DNA of 64,000 bases from Tetramitus jugosus (lineage: Eukaryota > Heterolobosea > Eutetramitea > Acrasida > Vahlkampfiidae): positions 186,001 through 250,000 of the forward strand of contig OW569360.1 of assembly GCA_937625935.1 (NCBI GenBank), given 5' to 3'. Below the pieces are notes generated by a model. That model did no database searches, had not been told where the DNA came from, and was given only the letters and a program-made list of their open reading frames with translations. Position numbers and translations under genes: made by a program. This document shows positions 30,001 through 37,966 of the stretch, piece by piece (within the stretch, counting starts at the first letter, position 1; each line of letters begins with the position of its first letter).

Positions 30001-31432
30001 TCTGATTGATTTCACATCGACTCATGGAGCAAATGGTGCACCACCATCAACAGCTAATGTAGCGTATCATGATACGAATCGTGACTCAATTGCCTCCAAT
30101 GCCAGTGATCTCAGTAGCAGTACGAGCAATCGTAGCAGTCATAGACACAGTGGTAAGCGTGGATTCTTCAGTGCATTTCGAAGTTCATCATCCAAAACTC
30201 ATCAAAGTAACTTGTCGTTTACGAGTACACATGCATCGCTCACTCATCTCAGTCTCACTCTAGATGAGATGAGTGTGTTGAAAATGAAGCAGAATGGGGA
30301 TGCTGTGTCCGTGTGTGTCGCCACTCGTAACATGAAGAAGAAGAGAGGAAGGATGATGATGATGATGAACATGAGTCAGGAATCGCACCGGCTATTGGGA
30401 GAGAATCAAGATGATAGTGATGACGAGAGTGATGAGGACGATGATGATGTTGGTGATGATGAGAGTTCCAATAACATTCGATCATCGACTCAAATACCAC
30501 CAAACGAAGGAGGAGAGATTGGTTTTAGACGTGGTGACATCTTCTTGGTTTTTGAACGTTTGAATGATCCAGTTGGTACTTCATGGTTCAAAGTCAGAAA
30601 AGTAGGACTGAATTGTGACCCTCTGTGCAAGTACATCTTGGCTCATGAGCGCCGATACAGAGACTATACGAGATTGTGCAAGGAAATGAAGAATCAAAAA
30701 TCAAGAAAAAAGATTGATGTGAGCAAGGAGAAGCCACATGACAAGTTCCTTCGTCGATTGGCATGCAATAGTTTTGTTGTGATTGATGAACGATTATGGG
30801 CAGAGGATCTCACAGAAGAGAAAGTGCTGTCACAAGTCGTGAATCTTTCGAGTCTCTTCTCTTCTGATGGTGACCAAGTCACAACAAGCTCGAACACTGC
30901 AGAACCAGACTTTTTGGATGCAGATGGTGATCAACAATCAAAAGAATCTGGAGATTTGAAACTTTCAAGTTCATCATCCAATACGAGTAATGATGATGCA
31001 CAGCTGAACAGCGGTGGTGGAGATAATGCGAAGACCAACACGAAAACACCCAGAAACAAGTTCTTGGCCAAAATCTTTGCTCGATCAGCAAAGAAGAAGA
31101 ATAAGCGGTCACCCAACAAGGACAGCGACATGGCATCTACAGATGCTGCAACGAGTAGTGATAGTAGCAGTGAACCACCAAAGATGAGTCCCGCTCAAGC
31201 AAAAGCCCTTATCGATCGCATTGTCAATATAAAGTCAGAGGATGGTCAAGTAGGACTCGTGCCAGTCAATCTGATGAAGGAGTTCGATTCGGATATGCGG
31301 CGCAAGATTCTTGAACTGGTGGAGATTAGAGACACCGAAGAGGAAAAGAAGGTGAGGAACTTTACGATACGGAGAGTCACTAGTCATAGTCGATTAGGTT
31401 CCATGAGTGGAAAGACCCGACTCATCTATTAA
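27014..31432 (+). CDS. Rho guanine nucleotide exchange factor (DH-PH) with interrupted C-terminal SH3
   Basis: The single-exon protein is 1,472 aa. The DH domain spans residues about 35-345: LQEIVSTEETYVANL (CR1), DIFIKFVPWFKIYTSYA (CR2), and LSLESYLIQPIQRIPRYTLLLNQLLKNT (CR3). A PH domain follows (LYIFNDIILYFSVI; CEFKLVTHKKLFSIQFPNEKQ), broken by a huge Thr/Asn tract in one loop. A long Ser-rich linker contains basic patches. The end holds SH3 strands EIGFRRGDIFLVFERLND, SWFKVRKVG and, some 210 residues later, GQVGLVPVNLMKEF. It should load GTP on a Rho/Rac GTPase to control actin. Start: MSSSSSSSG; the frame is open from a non-ATG codon upstream, and MEWYSF at 26894 is an alternative. Homopolymer tracts make up much of its length. 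Confidence 0.9.
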   Translation: MSSSSSSSGFNEDNNDKKKKSSHMSYGSNTLKRNQAHLERMMILQEIVSTEETYVANLFTCKEIYEDALERRTFESFEQLEAQQQLAHEQSNSSLSPPDSNTEKKHSKKKNSSSSNKNTTTKNNSNDHHHTTATTTTTATTGHFFECESQYSQRVYLSKFYAPMLHKRQHIKIFNDLRAIRALNNQLKIELVNHLDQVLTTGKKIDVNIGDIFIKFVPWFKIYTSYASQFNMVADLLRELRRTNTLFDKFLNNIKNKHPSANGLSLESYLIQPIQRIPRYTLLLNQLLKNTPLLHRDYQSLNEALNKMISVAEYVNAKVKEFEHVIKMNEIDNMIQHTLQSLDDQYDYYREKNHHHHTYNGGGGSADGSGGGDNHSINHHSEGTDVHQNTSNTNNNNYNRKSRNNSTSMHLIQPLMRPGRTLNAQVENLSLKLNGKVVEPSPILMQLEKEKKRKKKILSTKHVKNLINVPLSLFNNNNSSNNGDLDNVVVQNEDGTSTSTSTMTNMDQQLSHTLYIFNDIILYFSVITTTTTTTTTATTTTTISTSTTSTTTPSTSTTTASTTNNNNSDTVSADVNNNNNHNKNNNNNKNNNNNNNNNSTRTNQVIQTSKKYYYNGCIHLEADLIPWCYMSIVDDESERCEFKLVTHKKLFSIQFPNEKQMGETCKLLVDQLEEICKERKRTLYTQMYNLNEDPSTSASNNTHSSIMMNPTVVINNEQTHCSNLNNISNSANNSNGSSSSSSSNHLTSGNAVSRRVTMSSYNTLIELKRPNVRYVRPLIIDPLTFINNQAFNRLQLLINNNMIVNTSGTSSTVYNQYNNTSNSASLSPASLPSSPTSSPGSQKQRRRKSLSNLFSSSHNKLSTDLFHNNHSNSLLTMNMTGDSVPEPSSPRESSSTSSHKRFTLLLKKKSPRRRSVSVSSPLSPCSSTVNTSETVSPTNESSVDDTHSSLVDINHHQHLDTSTVYANIMLNNMGGSNRVSSSSSSGSSNRMHDDLDLIDFTSTHGANGAPPSTANVAYHDTNRDSIASNASDLSSSTSNRSSHRHSGKRGFFSAFRSSSSKTHQSNLSFTSTHASLTHLSLTLDEMSVLKMKQNGDAVSVCVATRNMKKKRGRMMMMMNMSQESHRLLGENQDDSDDESDEDDDDVGDDESSNNIRSSTQIPPNEGGEIGFRRGDIFLVFERLNDPVGTSWFKVRKVGLNCDPLCKYILAHERRYRDYTRLCKEMKNQKSRKKIDVSKEKPHDKFLRRLACNSFVVIDERLWAEDLTEEKVLSQVVNLSSLFSSDGDQVTTSSNTAEPDFLDADGDQQSKESGDLKLSSSSSNTSNDDAQLNSGGGDNAKTNTKTPRNKFLAKIFARSAKKKNKRSPNKDSDMASTDAATSSDSSSEPPKMSPAQAKALIDRIVNIKSEDGQVGLVPVNLMKEFDSDMRRKILELVEIRDTEEEKKVRNFTIRRVTSHSRLGSMSGKTRLIY

Positions 31433-31559
31433 CTATAGCACCTGTACGGTATGGTATCGTGAACATACATATGGAAATTAAATGCAACATTGTACATACA
31501 ACTAATTGAACCAATGAACCAATTGAAAACAATAAACACTGCACTTGTGACAAAGATAT

Positions 31560-32657
31560 TTATTCTTGGCGGTTCAAGAATTGTTCGACAGTCTTCTTGA
31601 AGAGTGCAGGATTCTCCGTGTGCACCCAATGACCACAATTCTCAAATACAGTGTGCTGTGCCTGTGGGAAGAAGGATTGAACAGTGGATTGAACCTCTGG
31701 TGACTTCATCTCTAGTAGGCGACTCTTTTCACCAATGATAAACATGGTTGGCTTCTCAAACGGTGCATATGAATTGCTAGTGTCATGTGTTGTGGTATTC
31801 GTAGTAGTACTAGTAGTCGTAGTCGTTTTATAGGGAAAATCAGCAATATCATTCAAACCATTCAACAATCCTCTCAAGTTGAATTTCCAATAAAAGTTGG
31901 ATGATGATGACTGTTGTTGTTGATAATCCAAATTACTCAATAGAAAACTGCGAACGGCACTACTATCGACACCTTGTCTCTTCAACACCTCATCTGCATC
32001 ACTCCTCTTCTGAATGTGTGGCAATTGATCATTGAGTGCCTGGAGTGCATTCATAACACTAGGAATGTCCCACTGCCCCTCTCTGTATGCCACAGGTGCA
32101 ATATCACCAACAATCAATCGAGAGACACGATTGCGAACAGAGAGATGTGGGTTGAGACATGCGGCCATACTGACCTTTCCACCCAATGAAAAACCCAACA
32201 AGTCACACTCATCAATCTGCTGTTCATTCAAGAATTGTTCCAAATCATGTGCCATGGACGTAATGGACATGTCATAGTCATCATGACCACTCGATCCATG
32301 ATTTCTCAAATCAATCAAATAACAATCTCTGTTCCACTCTCTCGACTGTTGTCTACTAAATGTATAAAAGTTCATACTGCTGCCAAACAGTCCATGAATA
32401 ATGACGAGTGGTGGTGGTAGAGTAGTAGTAGTAGTAGGTGATGATGATGATGATGATTCATTTGATTCTGGTGATGATATCTTTCTAAAGTGTAAATCAA
32501 CAGTAGTCGTATTCACATGATGATGATGGTAGTGTCTGTTATGTTGCAAGTGATGAATGCATGATATTGGTGGTGGTGATGAAATGCTTCTCAATAGCAA
32601 TGACTTTTGTGATGGCAAGTGTTTTGTGAGTGCACGTGTGATCCGTGTTCGGTGCAT
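31560..32657 (-). CDS. Alpha/beta hydrolase, ABHD11-like, mitochondrial
   Basis: The 365-aa protein carries a basic, Ser-rich presequence from MHRTRITRALTKHLPSQK, consistent with mitochondrial import like ABHD11. The hydrolase has LVIIHGLFGSSMNF (oxyanion loop), LIDLRNHGSSGH, LLGFSLGGKVSMAACL (nucleophile Ser), and VFENCGHWVHTENPALF (catalytic His). RLIVGDIAPVAY and LRGLLNGLNDIADFPY match the ABHD11/YbfF group. Ser/Thr tracts separate domains. The biological substrate is not certain from sequence. The open frame extends to 32819, but those residues do not look like a presequence. The gene's upstream flank contains the second transposon, 230 bp away. Confidence 0.88.
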   Translation of the reverse strand: MHRTRITRALTKHLPSQKSLLLRSISSPPPISCIHHLQHNRHYHHHHVNTTTVDLHFRKISSPESNESSSSSSPTTTTTLPPPLVIIHGLFGSSMNFYTFSRQQSREWNRDCYLIDLRNHGSSGHDDYDMSITSMAHDLEQFLNEQQIDECDLLGFSLGGKVSMAACLNPHLSVRNRVSRLIVGDIAPVAYREGQWDIPSVMNALQALNDQLPHIQKRSDADEVLKRQGVDSSAVRSFLLSNLDYQQQQSSSSNFYWKFNLRGLLNGLNDIADFPYKTTTTTSTTTNTTTHDTSNSYAPFEKPTMFIIGEKSRLLEMKSPEVQSTVQSFFPQAQHTVFENCGHWVHTENPALFKKTVEQFLNRQE

Positions 32658-32887
32658 TGTTGTTTGGTGTTGTTTGGTTTTTTGAATTGTGGTGGTGTGA
32701 ATTTGCCCGAAAACAACGGACAAATCATGACTCACCAGATTCGAGTGACACTCTCCCATAGACTCTTTCTGAAGGCGACCGACTCGGTCTGACATTTCCT
32801 TGACTGCTGCTATATTCATATTCTCTTTTCATTCACATGTGAGTTCTTTCTTCTTTTGAATGACAACAGTCAGCCAAACCAAACAAC

Positions 32888-32901
32888 GAGGGTCAACCCC
32901 C
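32888..32901 (+). repeat. Left terminal inverted repeat of the 1.1 kb element
   Basis: GAGGGTCAACCCCC; pairs with 33993-34006 with one mismatch; AAC duplication immediately outside. Confidence 0.8.
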
Positions 32902-33031
32902 CGAAATAAACTTGACCAAACCATGTCCCCGATTTAACCCCGAATTTTTTCACTGCCTGAACCACTTTTTGTATTGCTTCAAACTTGGTTTTACAAACAA
33001 TACCACCACCATAAGCAAAACCAATAATACA

Positions 33032-33913
33032 ATGACCCTGTCATATCGTGACATTCGTGAAGCCGTCGAGCAAAAAGTTCGCAAAGCAACGGTTGATATT
33101 TTGGTCAGCTACCTCCTTCGCCATTCGGTTCATCTCGGGGGTCATGAGCAACCGAAACACTTTCTTCGGCGTACAGTGTATCTACAACTATACAAGGATG
33201 CGTACCATATTGGTTTCTCCGAGTTATCGAAGGCAACAAAAGGTTGGTACAAGGTCAACCATAAAACTCTTGACAGAAACATCAAAAAGGTAAGAAAAGG
33301 ACTGAACACCTGGGGTAGGAGTCAAGTCACTCCTGGGACTATTTCTGACTGGGAAAAGGCAACAAAGAAAGTCAAAATTCCGAGAGCGGTCGGAGGGACC
33401 ACTCTTTGGATCGATTCGACAGATTGTCAAATTGAGAGAAGAGGAGAGGCACTCAAGAGGCATCCCTTGTATAGTGGTAAACTAAAGAAGGTAGCTCTGC
33501 GAAGAATGGTCATCACTGATGGCAGACGGAGAATTAGATTCTTCTCGGATGGATACACACCAAAGCTGTATGATTCACACTGGGCGAAGGTAAACAAGAG
33601 AATTCTTGATGAAAACTTCAGTGGTGGTGTGTTTATTGGTGACACACACTTCCAGAGGTTCGAACATGAGACTGGATTGAAGTGCTACACACCAATCACG
33701 ATTCCTGTTGGTCGCACTAAGAAGGACAATCCCCTCAGTCAAGGTCAAGAAGAATATAATGCCAAACAGAGAAGTGTGAGAGCCATTTGTGAAGCCACCT
33801 TCGGGGAAATTAAAACAAAGTTCAAGAGTCTCACCACAGCATGGGCTGAAAGTGAACACCAACAAGATTACCTGTTTTCCATTGCTTGTGGAATACACAA
33901 CGTTGAGCTCTAA
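33032..33913 (+). CDS. DDE transposase of the 1.1 kb element
   Basis: The protein is 293 aa from the first ATG (MTLSYRDIREAVEQ); the frame is open further up only from non-ATG codons. An N-terminal helical DNA-binding part precedes GGTTLWIDSTDCQIER (first Asp), PLYSGKLKKVALRRMVITDGRRRI (the KxxKxxxK-strand arrangement of DDE_Tnp_4), GGVFIGDTHFQRFE (second Asp), and RSVRAICEATFGEIKTKFKSL (Glu with following basic helix). The spacing and the Y/SGK motif place it in the broad Harbinger/IS5 superfamily, clearly diverged from the transposase at 18184. The frame is intact with no homopolymer tracts, so it could be active. Confidence 0.8.
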   Translation: MTLSYRDIREAVEQKVRKATVDILVSYLLRHSVHLGGHEQPKHFLRRTVYLQLYKDAYHIGFSELSKATKGWYKVNHKTLDRNIKKVRKGLNTWGRSQVTPGTISDWEKATKKVKIPRAVGGTTLWIDSTDCQIERRGEALKRHPLYSGKLKKVALRRMVITDGRRRIRFFSDGYTPKLYDSHWAKVNKRILDENFSGGVFIGDTHFQRFEHETGLKCYTPITIPVGRTKKDNPLSQGQEEYNAKQRSVRAICEATFGEIKTKFKSLTTAWAESEHQQDYLFSIACGIHNVEL

Positions 33914-33992
33914 CGGGAAGCTCAGTTGTTGTTGTTGTATGAAAAGAATTGAAAAGATGTTTTGTGTAGGTGGTTTTCCCGCTTTTTTTTTA

Positions 33993-34006
33993 GGGGGCTG
34001 ACCCTC
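33993..34006 (-). repeat. Right terminal inverted repeat of the 1.1 kb element
   Basis: GGGGGCTGACCCTC, inverse of 32888-32901 with one mismatch; AAC duplication follows. Confidence 0.8.
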
Positions 34007-34164
34007 AACCACCGCAGAGAGGAACAACAAATTTGATTTTTTTGGAACTCTTGTTTTCTTTCGAAAAAGAACAAACGAAAACAAAAACACACAGGTGAGA
34101 GCACAACAACAACCAGAAATCATTTTTGGATTCCACAAACACAGTCAATTAATTATTATTTATC

Positions 34165-35490
34165 ATGAGTCAATCATCAGCATCAAATGACACCAACAGC
34201 GACGATTGGGACAATTACAATTCCATTGAACAATCACCATCACCATCATCATCATCATCATCATTGAATGACAATAACAACAGCAATAGTAGTATTAGCA
34301 CTGCTGATCAATCATCATGGTCCACTCTCTATGTCATGCAGAGCATTACAGAGTGTGTCTCTCTGTTCAGCAACGAATACATTACTAGCACACATGGTGG
34401 CAGCAGTCACATTCTATTCTGTACACTGTCTGGCAACGTGTATGCCTACGGCAGTAATCAACAGGGGCAGTGTGGACTAGGTGATCGAGTGGATCTCACC
34501 AATGGAAGAGTCATGCACATTGCATCACTACCACCATGCAAACAAGTGGCATGTGGATACGAGTACAGCATGTTCTTGACACGTCAAGGTGAAGTGTATG
34601 CCACTGGTCAAGGACAGTATGGTCAATTGGGACTATCGAGCAAGATTTCTGTCGTGTACGCACCTCAGAAAGTGCCCTATTTTGAGGGACATGGACTCGT
34701 TGTGGAACAAATTGCATGTGGCTACTATCATTCACTGTTCTTGACCACTGGTGGTCAATTGTACACGTGTGGTCATGCACACAATGGTCAATGTGGTGTT
34801 GCTAGGACAGACGGTGGAGAGATTGTGACACCGACATTGGTGGACTCACTGGTGGATCATCGAATTGTTCAAGTGGCACCCGGTGGTTATCACACCATGG
34901 TACTCACAGAGGCCAATCGTTTGTTTGTGTTTGGTCAGAACGGATCAGGTCAACTGGGTCTCTCTCACTTCCAAGGTCAATCAATGCCTGCAGAGGTCAT
35001 TTTTGATCACGGCAGTATCCCCAGAAAGATTCTGTGCGGTGGTGAATTTAGCAGTGTGTTGACCATGGATGGCGTCGTGTTCTCCACAGGGTCCAACTCT
35101 GAAGGTCAACTCGGCTTAGCAAGCACGGATAAGCAAGCAACGTTCACGAGGCTTGATATTCCAGGCACAGTCGAAGACGTTTGTCATGGCAAGTATCAGA
35201 ACACTGCTCTGACGACAGATGGTTCCCTGTATGTGACAGGTTTCACTGGCAAAGACGGAAAGCTCAGACAATTCAAGAATATTGAAAACATTGGTCTGTC
35301 ATCTGCACATCTCAGTAAGATTCGTCAAATCGTAGACAACAGATCTCCATCCAATCAAGTCAAGCTCTACGCAGCGTACCGGGACGTCCTGTTTACAGTC
35401 GCGCAGGGCAATCCGAATTTGAAAATGTTTTTTGACAGGTTGAGACACACAAAGGGGTTCAGAGATGTAGACATTGTAACCCTCCATTGA
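34165..35490 (+). CDS. RCC1-repeat (beta-propeller) protein
   Basis: The 441-aa protein has a Ser/Asn-rich leader of about 50 residues followed by roughly seven RCC1 repeats filling the rest. Diagnostic blocks recur: VYAYGSNQQGQCGLG, VYATGQGQYGQLGL, LYTCGHAHNGQCGV, LFVFGQNGSGQLGL, VVFSTGSNSEGQLGL, each followed by an ACGxxHS-like strand. A single seven-bladed propeller is predicted. RCC1 repeats serve in Ran exchange, ubiquitin ligases and scaffolds; there is no second domain to tell which, and the chromatin-binding tail of true RCC1 is not evident. It lies 155 bp after the 1.1 kb transposon. Confidence 0.9.
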   Translation: MSQSSASNDTNSDDWDNYNSIEQSPSPSSSSSSLNDNNNSNSSISTADQSSWSTLYVMQSITECVSLFSNEYITSTHGGSSHILFCTLSGNVYAYGSNQQGQCGLGDRVDLTNGRVMHIASLPPCKQVACGYEYSMFLTRQGEVYATGQGQYGQLGLSSKISVVYAPQKVPYFEGHGLVVEQIACGYYHSLFLTTGGQLYTCGHAHNGQCGVARTDGGEIVTPTLVDSLVDHRIVQVAPGGYHTMVLTEANRLFVFGQNGSGQLGLSHFQGQSMPAEVIFDHGSIPRKILCGGEFSSVLTMDGVVFSTGSNSEGQLGLASTDKQATFTRLDIPGTVEDVCHGKYQNTALTTDGSLYVTGFTGKDGKLRQFKNIENIGLSSAHLSKIRQIVDNRSPSNQVKLYAAYRDVLFTVAQGNPNLKMFFDRLRHTKGFRDVDIVTLH

Positions 35491-35592
35491 AGATCACATA
35501 ATCTATTTTTGTTTGTTTGGATCCTGGTCGGAGCCCATATCAGTTTTTTTTAGGACTGAAAAAGCAGCTGCACAGGTCCCCTCTCCATTGCC

Positions 35593-35600
35593 TATAAAAA
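35593..35600 (+). promoter_or_regulatory. Possible TATA-like element
   Basis: TATAAAAA lies about 160 bp upstream of the ATG at 35757 in a region free of other coding signal. A lone match; position relative to the transcription start is unknown. Confidence 0.25.
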
Positions 35601-35756
35601 CCAAAAATAAACCAAGCTGAGTTTGCTTCATCCACCAAACAGAAAAGAGTAACATCACCTGGTAACCCTAACCCAACAAGAACAACCACCAAACTAACGA
35701 ACATCCATATCCAAACAACAACCTTCAAAACTTAGAGAGATACATACCATAGAACC

Positions 35757-36170
35757 ATGTCCTCCACAAAGCAATTGAGAAATATCTGGGCCAGAGTCAT
35801 GATGGCCAACAACAGTACCATTCCCCATCAACATGCTCACAGAAGAGCCATGACTGTCCATGCCCGCATCCTCAACAACAACAACAATACTCATCCGGGT
35901 ATGTTGATGAACAACAACAGCAAGAGAACAGTGAGTCATGAGGATGATGCACTGCTCAATGACTGGGTAGACTCTTGTCAGAGAATCAATGACGAACACT
36001 GGGACAGCGTAGACAAGGAAATGAATGAATCTGTTAGGAGTCCATCATCTTCTCCCATTGGACCATCCACCTCTCACAACAACAACAACAAGTCTAGAGT
36101 GCCTTCACAACAACCAAGCAGTAGTACTGCTTCTGCACACAATGAATCATCACCATTTGATTTCATATGA
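35757..36170 (+). CDS. Small Asn/Ser-rich protein, function unknown
   Basis: The 137-aa ORF has a good start context (ACCATGTC). The N-terminal third is basic (KQLRNIWARVMM; HAHRRAMTVHARIL). A central part (EDDALLNDWVDSCQRINDEHWDSVDKEMNESV) could form a helix pair. The rest is Asn/Ser/Pro low complexity. No domain recognised. Isolation between two 270-350 bp gaps, the start context and codon pattern favour a real gene, but it is not firm. Confidence 0.5.
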   Translation: MSSTKQLRNIWARVMMANNSTIPHQHAHRRAMTVHARILNNNNNTHPGMLMNNNSKRTVSHEDDALLNDWVDSCQRINDEHWDSVDKEMNESVRSPSSSPIGPSTSHNNNNKSRVPSQQPSSSTASAHNESSPFDFI

Positions 36171-36518
36171 TGATATCCCTCCATGATTGATGAAACGGAT
36201 GACTCATTGTTGACAGGTATACCATGATGAGAATGTAGTTCTTGTCTTGGCAAGAACAATGAGTCAATTTGATATGGAGAGATGTCGTTCGCAATGAGTG
36301 AGGTACTCTATTGCTTCACCGATCTCTCTCTCTCTATGAACTGTGTGTCATGAAGTGACACTCAATGTACTACTATTATTGCTATTGTATTTTATTATCA
36401 ATTGTACATAAAATGTAACAAATTTTTGTAAAGAATATTGTGCTGTGTTTGTGTCCTCGTGATTGAGCCCAAACCCCAACAACTCATCACACTCTTCATT
36501 CTCGTCCACAATGGTGGC
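36171..36518. other. Convergent 3' region, no gene seen
   Basis: These 348 bp between the small protein (+) and the F-box gene (-) hold a CT-rich run (about 36325-36336), AT-rich sequence near 36370-36430 likely used for 3'-end formation, and no ORF with coding character. Confidence 0.4.
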
Positions 36519-37826
36519 TCAAGAAACACCAGTTCGGGCCTTCTTCTTCTCAACAGTCAGGATGGAAGTTTGTGGATCGTAGTGGGTCTCAAACTCTGCA
36601 AAATAGAACCACGAAAAAGAAGCATTCATAAACTGAGGACACCATCCCATCTCATCTGATGCCCAACAGCAACGGTTTCGCTCGGCTACGATCGGTCTCA
36701 TGTAGTTGTAGTAGACAAAAGGAACAAATCCATCTTCGATGTTGGGTGAGATGGCAATTTCATTGTCGAGCTTATCCCTGCAAAAGAGGCCAATAATTTC
36801 ATCTTGGTCCAGATCTCTCATACTTTGGTTGTTGGTTGTCAGGTCAGATGGAGAAATATCCCCATTGTCATCTCCCTGGTAGACTTCACCTTCCCGACCT
36901 GTGAGAACAGCATAACAGAATTGAGACAATGGTATCAATATGTGATCTGCTTGTCGTCCAATCTTGACCATTTCAAGCAGAATAGAAGGGACATAGCCAT
37001 TTGCATTTAGGAGACTGAGTATGAGTGCTAACTTGTGAACTTGGGTCGATCCTTTGAAGGACACCAACTTATACTCGCTGATCTCCTGGAGTCTCATTTC
37101 AATAGAATAATTGATTGAATTCAAGCGTTGTTGACCTTGGCGCTTGAGTGGCTTAGCTAGCACTGGTATCATACCATACAATGACATGTATGTTATCTTA
37201 CTGACTGAAGATGAGAATGCAACATTCTGATTTGATGGGATGGTGTCCGATTCATCAATGGCTTTTCTCTCTTTGTGCTCCAGACATTCTCCTTTGTTCA
37301 TTTGGTTCTTTTCATGCTCTAAAATCTTTCTTTTGCCTAATGAACCGAAGAAATCTCTCTCCAAGAATTGATCCCAGAGATAGTTCGAAGACATAATCGT
37401 TCGATCCCAGTTCTTATTCACCAGTCGAAGTTGAAGTGTCTTGGGACATGAAATATAACCCATGATTGTTGCCAATGAATCATCATTCAACTCTCCAAGG
37501 TGGTTCATAAATGGTGGACGTGTCATTCTCTGTCGTCTCGTGTCTGGCTTTCGGCTGTCGGACTCATCATTCGTACCAAAACTATCCTTGTTGGCCATGA
37601 GATAAAGATACTCTTGGAATTGGTCATTGTAAGTCTGTTCCTCTGCTGGTGATATCTCAGACCAGTAGCGATACCTCGTTCCTTTGTTTTCTTTGAGTCG
37701 GATCTCCTCCTGCTGTCTAAAGTACTCTTGAACGTTTCTTGGCTGCTCTTGAAAGTGGATCTTGAGGAGTCGGGCACCTCGTCGTCTCTGTTCCACCGTT
37801 TCAAAATGTGTTGTGCTGTCTTCCAT
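36519..37826 (-). CDS. F-box protein
   Basis: The 435-aa protein from MEDSTTHFE has an N-terminal polar/helical part, then an F-box at about residues 105-160: LGELNDDSLATIMGYI, CPKTLQLRLVNKNWDRTI, SNYLWDQFLERDFF. After it comes a mostly helical region and a C-terminal section rich in aromatics (FVYYNYMRPIVAERNRCCW; FSWFYFAEFETHY). The F-box should bind Skp1 within a cullin-1 ubiquitin ligase; the C-terminus would select the target, and I recognise no WD40, LRR or Kelch repeats in it. An earlier in-frame Met at 37868 is possible but less like the family start. Confidence 0.75.
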   Translation of the reverse strand: MEDSTTHFETVEQRRRGARLLKIHFQEQPRNVQEYFRQQEEIRLKENKGTRYRYWSEISPAEEQTYNDQFQEYLYLMANKDSFGTNDESDSRKPDTRRQRMTRPPFMNHLGELNDDSLATIMGYISCPKTLQLRLVNKNWDRTIMSSNYLWDQFLERDFFGSLGKRKILEHEKNQMNKGECLEHKERKAIDESDTIPSNQNVAFSSSVSKITYMSLYGMIPVLAKPLKRQGQQRLNSINYSIEMRLQEISEYKLVSFKGSTQVHKLALILSLLNANGYVPSILLEMVKIGRQADHILIPLSQFCYAVLTGREGEVYQGDDNGDISPSDLTTNNQSMRDLDQDEIIGLFCRDKLDNEIAISPNIEDGFVPFVYYNYMRPIVAERNRCCWASDEMGWCPQFMNASFSWFYFAEFETHYDPQTSILTVEKKKARTGVS

Positions 37827-37966
37827 GTTCCTTGTCTGTGTTGTTGGACTCCAATCGGTCAGGAACACTTCTTGCAGTTCACAGAACTGGATAATTTCTG
37901 CTTAAAATTCCCCGGTAGGAAGAAAAAAAGAAAACGAGAGCGACAAAACAAGAACACACATGACAG

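Larger units (their letters stand above)
32888..34006 (+). mobile_element. Short single-ORF DDE transposon, Harbinger/IS5-like, 1.1 kb
   Basis: The ends are GAGGGTCAACCCCC at 32888-32901 and, reading inward on the other strand, GAGGGTCAGCCCCC at 33993-34006: a 14-bp inverted repeat with one mismatch. A 3-bp direct repeat AAC flanks it (32885-32887, 34007-34009). The single intact ORF (33032-33913) encodes a DDE transposase. The element sits between the divergent ABHD11-like and RCC1 genes. A 3-bp duplication and tips beginning GAGG parallel the larger element at 16970, although the internal sequence differs. With no second protein it may rely on a relative or represent a distinct, self-sufficient family. 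Confidence 0.8.

Noticed and set aside
35663-35676. Telomere-like AACCCTAACCC
   Set aside because: Only about one and a half units, no array, inside a normal promoter gap; chance occurrence is adequate.
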